Below are positions 1 to 5,638 of a stretch of 5,790 nucleotides of DNA, one piece after another. Each line of letters starts with the position of its first letter. Positions within the stretch are counted from its first letter, which is position 1. The stretch lies in the NCBI GenBank assembly GCA_014896635.1, contig JADBKA010000280.1, positions 1 through 5,790 of the forward strand, given 5' to 3'. The translations under genes and the position numbers were made by a program. This DNA is from Ktedonobacteraceae bacterium (GTDB lineage: Bacteria > Chloroflexota > Ktedonobacteria > Ktedonobacterales > Ktedonobacteraceae). Below the pieces are notes generated by a model. That model was not told the DNA's origin, did not search any database, and worked only from the letters and a program-made list of their open reading frames with translations.

Positions 1-1754
1 CTGTATGCCTGATCCTGCGTCAGCACGAGCAATTGCACACTCTTCCCATCATGGGCAGTGATGCGGATGCTACAATGCAAACCCGGCTCGACAAGAACAT
101 AGCCGTGATTCTGCTCTTCCTTAAATGTCCCTTGCGTGACTTCAATGGCCTGGTAAGTTGCCTTCTCGAAGGCAAATTCTGCGTGCATCCCTTCGGGCGC
201 AAAGAAAATATAGCTTGTCTGCTCAGACGTACTTATGGTTGTAAGAACCTGAGCGGTAGCGTAGGTCAACAGTACCCGATCGTCTAATAACAGGTTGAAA
301 GGCAGGATGGCACTGACGCCTGGTTGAACTGTCAATGCCTGGCACTGCGGCAGCGTGAGCGTGCCAGTCGGCAAATTCAGAGAAAAGCGTACCTCTTTAT
401 GTTCACGCATGACCACATGGTCCTGGTAGTTATTCAGAAACAGAAAGCCAGAACCATTACGGCTGCGAACCGCAAAGCGCAGGAGGTCGGTGTTCTCAGG
501 TTCAATCCGTGCAGCCTGTTCTGGCACAACGACCGGCATAGGCGCCAGTAGCTCACCGAAATCATGGAGAAAGAGATGTAATGCCCGCAAACGATGATAC
601 GACTGGTTGAGTTGCCCGTATTCCCGGATAGGCGCCTGGAAATCATATGAGATACGGGGGACGGTGAATTCATTGAGATACGCATGCTTGCCAATAGGAT
701 GCGATCCTCCATGATACATATAGTAGCCCAGGATATTTGCTCCGCTTCCCAGCGCAACTACAGCCATCGCCTGCACACACTCCGGCTCTACTATCGGGCG
801 ATGATGGTAGGTAATCTGAATTCCACTCCCCAGTTCACAACAGACATAGGGGTAGTGCTCTGCCTGGTAAGGCACCTCCTTTCCGTTCAACGGATGTGCA
901 TGACGATCACGGAAAAGAAATTCGTGCGATGGCCCCTGCTGGTATTCAGGATCAGGATGCCAGGGGGTGAAGGCGTAACCCCCATGCATAGGAAGAAACT
1001 CATGCTCCGGTACAGGCGAACCGACCCAGGCGGTACAGGTATAGAAAGGGGCCTGCAAACCGGCTGCCTGGGCGAGTTGTTTGAGTCGCAGCATGTGCTC
1101 ATTCCCATCTGAACCAGCAGGAATCCATTCGCTTCCTTGCTTGAAAGTCACTTCCCAGGGCGCCCCACAGTGCATATATTCGTTTTCAATTTGAATCCCA
1201 ATCACCGGTCCCCCATCCTGAAAGCGATAGCCCTCCACCTGTTTCCCCACCTGCTCATAATAGCGTTGCACATAGAAAAGATATCGCTCATCGTTGGAAC
1301 GTACCTGAAATGGCTGCCCGTAAAGCCAGTCCGGCAAGCCCCCATTGCGGCATTCCCCATGCGCAAAAGGACCAATTCTGAGCAGAACACGCAGCCCTGT
1401 TTGCTGACACATTTCCAGAAATGCACGCATATCTCGGTCTCCCGACCAGTCAAAAATGCCTTCTTCCTCCTCTACATAAATCCAGAAGAGATAGCTCGCC
1501 ACAATCTGAATGCCCCCTGCCCGCATTTTCTGGAGTTCCTGGCGCCAGTCTTGACGAGGGAAACGAGAAAAATGAAATTCTCCCATGACCGGCAAGCAGG
1601 GATGATCATTCCAGACCGCATAATAGCTGGTAAAGGAGATGCTTTCTCCTCGCGGCGAAATACCGCCTGCCTTCAGGTGACCAGAAACAATCTGGTGTCC
1701 CTCTTCCCTTAAATCAAGGGTGTAGTATGGTTGCGATGGAAGATGATGAGTCAA
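1..1754 (-). CDS. GH35 beta-galactosidase-type glycoside hydrolase, C-terminus cut by window edge
   Basis: The minus strand is open without a stop from 1754 to the left edge, giving 584 codons of the N-terminal part. The start is TTG at 1754-1752, 7 bases after a perfect AGGAGG; there is no in-frame ATG or GTG between it and the stop at 1815-1817, and the first in-frame ATG is codon 57, inside the conserved fold. GH35 enzymes hydrolyse terminal beta-galactosyl residues with retention. Seen in the protein: MGEFHFSRFP at 57-66, RIGPFAHGECRNGGLPDWL at 126-144, and GGPVIGIQIENEY at 181-193, where Glu192 matches the family acid/base. CCELGSGIQITYHHRP at 305-320 offers Glu307 as likely nucleophile. 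Residues about 40-350 would form the barrel; the rest looks like beta-sandwich domains, including FLFLNNYQDHV. No signal peptide is seen, so a cytoplasmic enzyme is inferred. It lies downstream of the repressor gene but behind that gene's terminator. The exact substrate is unknown. Confidence 0.9.
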   Translation of the reverse strand, partial: MTHHLPSQPYYTLDLREEGHQIVSGHLKAGGISPRGESISFTSYYAVWNDHPCLPVMGEFHFSRFPRQDWRQELQKMRAGGIQIVASYLFWIYVEEEEGIFDWSGDRDMRAFLEMCQQTGLRVLLRIGPFAHGECRNGGLPDWLYGQPFQVRSNDERYLFYVQRYYEQVGKQVEGYRFQDGGPVIGIQIENEYMHCGAPWEVTFKQGSEWIPAGSDGNEHMLRLKQLAQAAGLQAPFYTCTAWVGSPVPEHEFLPMHGGYAFTPWHPDPEYQQGPSHEFLFRDRHAHPLNGKEVPYQAEHYPYVCCELGSGIQITYHHRPIVEPECVQAMAVVALGSGANILGYYMYHGGSHPIGKHAYLNEFTVPRISYDFQAPIREYGQLNQSYHRLRALHLFLHDFGELLAPMPVVVPEQAARIEPENTDLLRFAVRSRNGSGFLFLNNYQDHVVMREHKEVRFSLNLPTGTLTLPQCQALTVQPGVSAILPFNLLLDDRVLLTYATAQVLTTISTSEQTSYIFFAPEGMHAEFAFEKATYQAIEVTQGTFKEEQNHGYVLVEPGLHCSIRITAHDGKSVQLLVLTQDQAY

Positions 1755-1761
1755 TACTGCG

Positions 1762-1767
1762 CCTCCT
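1762..1767 (-). promoter_or_regulatory. Ribosome binding site fixing the TTG start of the GH35 gene
   Basis: The minus strand reads AGGAGG here, the full anti-Shine-Dalgarno complement, with 7 bases to the TTG at 1754. This spacing is close to ideal and is the main reason for choosing a TTG start where no ATG exists upstream in frame. Confidence 0.85.
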
Positions 1768-1856
1768 ACTATGACGACAAGAAATGAATAAAACAGGACA
1801 TCAGGATGAAAGGGCTAACCGGGAAATAATCGAATATCCATCTTGAGCCAGCCCTC

Positions 1857-1894
1857 CCATACCATGTTGCTTTCAGAGAAGCAACATGGTATGG
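1857..1894. repeat. Perfect 16-bp inverted repeat with 6-base loop
   Basis: CCATACCATGTTGCTT (1857-1872) is followed by TCAGAG and then its exact reverse complement (1879-1894). It lies about 100 bases upstream of the GH35 start and beyond the repressor terminator. In the minus direction no T-run follows it; in the plus direction AATTTTG follows, which is a poor tail. It could be a large operator, a structured leader element or the remnant of a small palindromic repeat. On the minus strand TTGCTT and TATGGG within it lie 17 bases apart, but these are weak promoter matches. Confidence 0.85.
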
Positions 1895-1915
1895 AATTTT
1901 GATACCCGTCGAGAT

Positions 1916-1951
1916 CCGTCCCGCCACCGGCGGGACGGGCAAGATGCTTGC
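1916..1951. repeat. GC-rich hairpin cluster, probable dispersed intergenic repeat
   Basis: CCGTCCCGCC (1916-1925) and GGCGGGACGG (1929-1938) form a perfect 10-bp stem around a 3-base loop. They are followed at once by GCAAG-ATG-CTTGC (1939-1951), a second short hairpin. Base composition is far more GC-rich than the A/T-rich sequence on either side. No T-run follows in either direction, so a terminator is unlikely. The compact double-hairpin form resembles REP-like dispersed elements; this is inference, as only one copy is in the window. Confidence 0.6.
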
Positions 1952-1990
1952 GCTTCTTGTCCATCTGAACACAAGGTAGTATCACTGTTT

Positions 1991-2020
1991 AAGAAAAAAC
2001 CGTTGCCCGCCGCAGCAAGG
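1991..2020 (-). terminator. Intrinsic terminator of the LacI-family gene
   Basis: Directly after the TAA stop at 2022-2024, the minus strand gives a stem of CC-TTGC against GCAA-C-GG (2020-2000, one bulged C) around a GC-rich loop. It is followed by TTTTTTCTT (1999-1991). Stem plus U-run is the classical rho-independent layout. It separates the repressor transcript from the GH35 gene, at least in part. Confidence 0.75.
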
Positions 2021-2021
2021 A

Positions 2022-3026
2022 TTACTCGCTTCTGGGACCGGTGGTTGACTGACGGACGACAAGATAAGGTTCGATAAGACGTAAGTGAGTGATCTCTCGT
2101 GATTCGTGAATCTGGGCAAAGAGCAGTTCCACGACTTCCTTTGCCAGCTGCTCTTTTGGAAAGCCAATGGTCGTCAATGACGGTCGTATATGGCTGGAGA
2201 TCGTGATATCGTCCAGCCCGATCAGGGAGATATCCTGTGGAACGCGCAATCCCGCATCAAGCAGCGCATTTAATGCCCCTATTGCCATCAGATCGGTAGT
2301 TGCAAAAATCGCAGTGGGGAGCACCGGTGCAGTCAGTAGGGTCTGCACGGCAGCATAGCCACTCTGTACTGAAGAATCCCCATGCAGAATCATTTCACGT
2401 GGTACTGTGATGCCCGCCTGCTGCAAACAAGTGCAGAAACCCTGCAAGCGCAGGATCTGCCCCGGCTCATCCACAATCACCGCTACGTGGCGATGGCCGA
2501 GATCAAGCACATGCTCAGCAGCCAGCACTCCCGCGCGAAAGTAATCGCCCCGCACCTGCGGAATATCAGGCGGCGGTTCATGCTCTTGCCAGTCGCACAA
2601 CACGAGAGGCAGGCCCTGCTGGAAATATTGCACGAGATCAGCAATATCCATGCTCTCTTCCATCACAACGCACCCATCAACCCAGCGACTGACCAGACGC
2701 TCCATCTGCTGTTTCCCCAGGACATAGTTGCTGCGCGTATTACATAAGATCGTTTGATATTCCGAGCCACTGGCATAAATCTGTATTGCTTCGGCAACTT
2801 CAGGGTAGAACGGATGAGAGATTGAGGGAAGAATAAGGCTGATGGTGAAGGTCTTACGTTGCGAGAAACTGCGTGCCAGCAGGTTAGGGCGATATCCCAT
2901 TTCTTGCGCGCATTGGAGAATACGCTGGCGAGTTGCTTCACTCACGTTCGGTTTACCAGCAAGCGCATTTGCAACGGTAGTTTTCGTCACACCAACGGCT
3001 TTCGCAATGTCGTAGACAGTGACCAT
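2022..3026 (-). CDS. LacI-family transcriptional repressor
   Basis: A 334-residue protein, the usual length for LacI/GalR regulators, which bind palindromic operators as dimers and release or tighten on binding a sugar ligand. Residues 3-24 (TVYDIAKAVGVTKTTVANALAG) are the helix-turn-helix; by alignment Lys15, Thr16 and Asn20 sit where LacI has Tyr17, Gln18 and Arg22. The hinge helix LLARSFSQRKT (49-59) has Phe54 where PurR has the minor-groove Leu54. The periplasmic-binding-protein-like ligand domain starts at about 60 (SLILPSISHPFYPE). It contains ATTDLMAIGALNAL from 242, GLDD at 270-273 and ends with the common VVRQST near the C-terminus. The ATG at 3026 is chosen because MVTVYDIA begins exactly where the family begins and AGGAAG lies 9 bases upstream; a TTG at 3068 would start inside an operator. 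The ligand is unknown; the neighbouring glycosidases suggest a sugar. Autoregulation is likely from the operators in its promoter. Confidence 0.96.
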   Translation of the reverse strand: MVTVYDIAKAVGVTKTTVANALAGKPNVSEATRQRILQCAQEMGYRPNLLARSFSQRKTFTISLILPSISHPFYPEVAEAIQIYASGSEYQTILCNTRSNYVLGKQQMERLVSRWVDGCVVMEESMDIADLVQYFQQGLPLVLCDWQEHEPPPDIPQVRGDYFRAGVLAAEHVLDLGHRHVAVIVDEPGQILRLQGFCTCLQQAGITVPREMILHGDSSVQSGYAAVQTLLTAPVLPTAIFATTDLMAIGALNALLDAGLRVPQDISLIGLDDITISSHIRPSLTTIGFPKEQLAKEVVELLFAQIHESREITHLRLIEPYLVVRQSTTGPRSE

Positions 3027-3035
3027 GCTCTCGTT

Positions 3036-3041
3036 CTTCCT
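3036..3041 (-). promoter_or_regulatory. Ribosome binding site of the LacI-family gene
   Basis: The minus strand has AGGAAG here, with 9 bases to the ATG at 3026-3024. It supports the internal ATG over the upstream TTG at 3068, which has no comparable site. Confidence 0.65.
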
Positions 3042-3056
3042 TAGAAATACAAGATA

Positions 3057-3068
3057 TTGCCCGGGCAA
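3057..3068. promoter_or_regulatory. Proximal LacI-type operator at the repressor transcript start
   Basis: TTGCCCGGGCAA is a perfect 12-bp palindrome centred on CpG, the centre preferred by LacI/GalR proteins. It lies just downstream of the predicted start of transcription (about 3071), where a bound repressor would block initiation or clearance. It shares its whole core with the second copy at 3088-3101. Confidence 0.85.
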
Positions 3069-3077
3069 CCATTTATC

Positions 3078-3106
3078 AGTGTACCTGATTGCCCGGGCAA
3101 TGTCAA
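3078..3106 (-). promoter_or_regulatory. Promoter of the LacI-family gene
   Basis: The minus strand has TTGACA (3106-3101), a 17-base spacer and TACACT (3083-3078): a full-consensus -35 and a 4/6 -10 at optimal spacing. Transcription would start near 3071, leaving a leader of about 45 bases. The spacer is almost filled by an operator palindrome. Confidence 0.82.
3088..3101. promoter_or_regulatory. Distal LacI-type operator inside the promoter spacer
   Basis: ATTGCCCGGGCAAT is a perfect 14-bp palindrome centred on CpG. It touches the last base of the -35 box and covers most of the spacer, so binding would exclude RNA polymerase. Its centre is 32 bp from that of the proximal site, about three helical turns, which puts both on the same face of the DNA. 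Confidence 0.88.
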
Positions 3107-3121
3107 GAGGTAACCTGCCAA

Positions 3122-3149
3122 TTCTCTCACAAAGGAGAGAACTTTCTCT
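3122..3149 (-). other. Overlapping inverted repeats between GH15 stop and lacI promoter
   Basis: On the minus strand TTCTCTC (3141-3135) can pair with GAGAGAA (3128-3122) across a 6-base loop. The same TTCTCT can instead pair with the AGAGAA just before it (3149-3144), though with a very tight loop. No U-run follows; TTGGCAGG does. It may end or protect the GH15 transcript, but as a terminator it is weak. Confidence 0.4.
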
Positions 3150-3165
3150 GAGGAGTCGCTCTGCT

Positions 3166-5538
3166 CTATGGTACCGGCGCTACCGGCGTTGGAGTGGGCG
3201 TCGGGGTAGGTGAGGGCGAGGACTGCTTGCTGTTCTGCTTCTCTTCAGGTGGCGTGAGATATCGCTGGTGCGTAAGGCTGATGGCATCGGCGACAGAGTG
3301 GTGCGCGATAGAAACGAGCAGGATGATATATTCCGCCATTGCGCGGTTGAGCGGATTGATTGATTTGGTAGGCTGGCCTGGCTGGTAGCCGCCAGGAGCT
3401 GCATTGTCCCAGATTTGCTCAGGAATCATACCGCTACGATTGGCGGCTGCCAGCAGAGCAGTGAGGTAAGGCTCGGCATCTTTGCCTGCCGCGACTGCGT
3501 AGACACCCCGCTCGCCCGAGAGCAGTGGCCAGAGCCTTCCCCTACCGGTACCGTCGAAATCGTAGCCATCGTTGTGCTCGCCGTAGCCATCGTGGTTGTA
3601 GCGGAACCAGTAGCGATTGCCGTTGATGGTCTGGCTGATAGTAGCATCGACCACTGCAAGCGAGCTGGTGATAACAGGGGCGCTGGCTGGCAGGATACCC
3701 TGGCGCACCAGTTCGAGGAAGCTGGTATCCACGATTTCGCGCTGATCGTAGGTGCCGGCGCGATTGAATAGCGCGAGTGCCGCATCGGCATTGGGATTGC
3801 CATTCTGTGAGAGGCGCAGGAAGTAGCCATCTTTGCCAAGCGGGCCGTTTGTCGTATACGTCCACTTCACAACGTTGCGTTGATAGTTGTCGGCAGTCTC
3901 CAGGTAGCGCTGTGCACTGGTAGTATCCTTATTGGTATGGGCGATGTCGGCGGCGCAGAGCAGGCCGGTGATCTCGACTGCGATGGTCGCAGGACTGTAG
4001 CCGCCGTTCTCTTCCCAGCGATCCTGAGGTGTCGCCGGGCCATGCGCGACGATATAGTCAGCGGCGGGCTTGATATGCTGGAAGTAGGTCACGGGATCGG
4101 TGAGTCCCAGTTTCCAGGCCAGCATAATCGGGTATGCCTGTTCATCCATCTGGATGCCAGTCCAGTAGGGTTCGCCGCTTACAAAGCTATTTTGCGGAAA
4201 ATGTCCATCCTTCTGTTGCTGCTTGGCGAAGGACCACTGGAGCGCGCGCGTTGGATCGGTTGTATCGCCGGCCAGGATCAGAGCACTGGCAATCTGATAC
4301 TGGTCGCGCTGCCAGACGAGATGATGTCCACCAACCATATCATCGCCGCGCATCTCTCCCCAGGGCTTACCCGGTCCTGCAATAAATGCGCCTGTCTGTT
4401 TATCCTGCGCGGCCTTGAGGACGTTAGCCGCCAGGTAATATTCCTGCTGGCGAGCTGCGCGAATCCTGGCTGAACTACCAACAGCCGGCGGCTGCTTCAG
4501 GCTATCGTCGAAACTGTTCCACTGGGATATGTACATATTCAGAATCAAATCGGTGTTCTGTTGCAGTGCCAGGGCTTTGAGCGTGTCATCGAGTTCTTTT
4601 TGTGCATTGATGGTTGCCGTGTTGCCGCCCGTATTCTGTCCAAATGAGAGGACAAGATAGAAGGTAATACTGCTTCGTGTCGTGACGTTCACTTCGCCAT
4701 CATTAGAGAGATCGAGCAGGCCCATCTGTGCGGTATTGCCGCGTTGAGCGGAGTCGTAGCCATAGTTCATCGTGTAATCAGGGCATTTATCGTTGCCGCA
4801 GCTCGCATTCCCTTTAAGATCAGTTTGCCCATCATTGAACCTGACGAATCCCGAACTGGTCATGTCCTGTTGAAAAGGCAGTGAGGCTGCGAGAGCGCTG
4901 GCATAGTCACGCGAAGTATCGGTACTGACGAGCATAACGCGATCTTTATAGGTCATAGTATAGCTATTATTTTTATCGCCAGAATTATGGATAGTCGGAT
5001 CATAGTAGACGTAGAGGAGATAATCGGCAAGAGTTCCTTTCAGAGCGGTGAAAGTGACTTTCTGAATGAGCGAGTCACGTGTAGGATCTGTGTAGATGAT
5101 CTTCTCAATTTTGTATTTCCTGTTCCTGGCGGTATTAGTGGTTTCCCAGGCCAGAGAGTGCTGGTTGTAAAGCCGCGTATAGGCCTCTGTATCATTCTGT
5201 TCCTCGTCAACCCAGGTATGTTCGCTATCACCGACCAGGAATTCTAGCGCAGTCGTATTGGGCATATCGACAGTCGGGAAGAAGACGGTACTGATAATGC
5301 CGTCATGGCCAGTGAACCAGATATTGCTCCCCGCACCGACGGAAGTTCCGAGCATCGTATTATTAGAAGGCGCCCAGACCGAAGAGGTCCAGTTACCTTC
5401 AGGTGCGCGCCCGGTCAGCAACGAAGGGATAGCCGGGTCTTGCAGATACCTGGGAATGAGCATAACCAGGACCAACAAGACGACAATCACCACGATTCCT
5501 CTGGAAAGAAGGGTACGCCGCCTTTCCGTTAAAAGCAT
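3166..5538 (-). CDS. GH15 glucoamylase / glucodextranase-type enzyme, membrane-anchored or secreted
   Basis: A 790-residue protein. GH15 enzymes are inverting exo-hydrolases that release beta-glucose from alpha-glucan chain ends. Residues 6-13 are basic (RRR, then Arg13) and 14-29 are a hydrophobic helix (GIVVIVVLLVLVMLIP), giving a signal peptide or anchor with the rest outside; no lipobox Cys is seen. Residues about 45-330 match the N-terminal beta-sandwich domain of bacterial glucoamylases (NIWFTGHDGIISTVFFPTVD). The (alpha/alpha)6 catalytic part spans about 345-745. VWQRDQY has Asp412, DRWEENGGYSP has Glu509 as the likely acid, and MIPEQIWD has Glu707 as the likely base. Cys247 and Cys252 (CGNDKC) could form a disulfide. 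The tail from about 757 is low complexity and ends in a PSPTPTPTPTP run. The ATG at 5538 is chosen because GGGAG lies 8 bases upstream; a GTG three codons earlier overlaps that site. It has its own promoter. Alpha-1,4 versus alpha-1,6 preference cannot be read from the sequence. Confidence 0.94.
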   Translation of the reverse strand: MLLTERRRTLLSRGIVVIVVLLVLVMLIPRYLQDPAIPSLLTGRAPEGNWTSSVWAPSNNTMLGTSVGAGSNIWFTGHDGIISTVFFPTVDMPNTTALEFLVGDSEHTWVDEEQNDTEAYTRLYNQHSLAWETTNTARNRKYKIEKIIYTDPTRDSLIQKVTFTALKGTLADYLLYVYYDPTIHNSGDKNNSYTMTYKDRVMLVSTDTSRDYASALAASLPFQQDMTSSGFVRFNDGQTDLKGNASCGNDKCPDYTMNYGYDSAQRGNTAQMGLLDLSNDGEVNVTTRSSITFYLVLSFGQNTGGNTATINAQKELDDTLKALALQQNTDLILNMYISQWNSFDDSLKQPPAVGSSARIRAARQQEYYLAANVLKAAQDKQTGAFIAGPGKPWGEMRGDDMVGGHHLVWQRDQYQIASALILAGDTTDPTRALQWSFAKQQQKDGHFPQNSFVSGEPYWTGIQMDEQAYPIMLAWKLGLTDPVTYFQHIKPAADYIVAHGPATPQDRWEENGGYSPATIAVEITGLLCAADIAHTNKDTTSAQRYLETADNYQRNVVKWTYTTNGPLGKDGYFLRLSQNGNPNADAALALFNRAGTYDQREIVDTSFLELVRQGILPASAPVITSSLAVVDATISQTINGNRYWFRYNHDGYGEHNDGYDFDGTGRGRLWPLLSGERGVYAVAAGKDAEPYLTALLAAANRSGMIPEQIWDNAAPGGYQPGQPTKSINPLNRAMAEYIILLVSIAHHSVADAISLTHQRYLTPPEEKQNSKQSSPSPTPTPTPTPVAPVP
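3184..3216 (-). repeat. Pro-Thr coding microrepeat at the 3' end of the GH15 gene
   Basis: This stretch encodes PSPTPTPTPTP, an imperfect six-base repeat in which Thr and Pro third positions vary (ACG, ACT, ACC; CCA, CCC, CCG, CCT). The varied codons suggest selection on the protein rather than recent slippage. Such runs usually link a catalytic domain to the cell wall or to another module; here only six residues follow before the stop. Confidence 0.85.
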
Positions 5539-5546
5539 GAAAGACA

Positions 5547-5551
5547 CTCCC
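5547..5551 (-). promoter_or_regulatory. Ribosome binding site of the GH15 gene
   Basis: GGGAG on the minus strand, 8 bases before the ATG at 5538. It overlaps the alternative GTG at 5547-5545, which argues against that GTG as the start. Confidence 0.6.
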
Positions 5552-5555
5552 AGGA

Positions 5556-5595
5556 AGACATTTTACAGGATGTCTCAGGATCTCAGATGATCCTG
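5556..5595 (-). repeat. Two adjacent inverted repeats in the GH15 leader
   Basis: AGACAT (5556-5561) pairs with ATGTCT (5570-5575) across 8 bases. Immediately next to it, CAGGATC (5576-5582) pairs with GATCCTG (5589-5595) across 6 bases. Both fall in the untranslated leader between the predicted transcript start (about 5601) and the ribosome binding site. They could be an operator (the second is a 20-bp spaced palindrome just after the start site) or leader RNA stem-loops. Neither resembles the TTGCCCGGGCAA operator. Confidence 0.6.
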
Positions 5596-5607
5596 GTAGA
5601 CTTCCAA

Positions 5608-5637
5608 AGTGTAGCAGGATTGAGGCGGGTTGGTCAA
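5608..5637 (-). promoter_or_regulatory. Promoter of the GH15 gene
   Basis: The minus strand has TTGACC (5637-5632), an 18-base spacer and TACACT (5613-5608), preceded by TGC, an extended -10. The -10 hexamer is identical to that of the repressor promoter. The transcript would start near 5601, with a leader of about 63 bases. Confidence 0.7.
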
Positions 5638-5638
5638 C

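Noticed and set aside
612..626. TTGCCCG half-site inside the GH35 gene
   Set aside because: Followed by TATTCCCGG with no symmetric arm; chance within coding sequence.
1137..1712. Plus-strand reading frame of 191 codons opposite the GH35 gene
   Set aside because: It is the shadow of the GH35 coding frame, which is open for 584 codons and carries catalytic motifs.
1769..1972. Small minus-strand reading frame of 67 codons in the gap before GH35
   Set aside because: It runs through the inverted repeat and the GC-rich hairpin, resembles no protein and has no convincing ribosome binding site.
2000..2009. TTGCCCG half-site of the operator within the lacI terminator
   Set aside because: Only half the palindrome is present, followed by CCGCAGCAA; it is explained by the terminator stem.
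3027..3068. Upstream TTG start adding 14 residues to the LacI-family protein
   Set aside because: The TTG lies inside the operator and only a few bases from the predicted transcript start, has no ribosome binding site, and the extra residues are not part of the family; ATG at 3026 fits the family start.
3880..4473. Plus-strand reading frame of 197 codons opposite the GH15 gene
   Set aside because: It overlaps the catalytic domain of GH15 in antisense and shows no family signature of its own.
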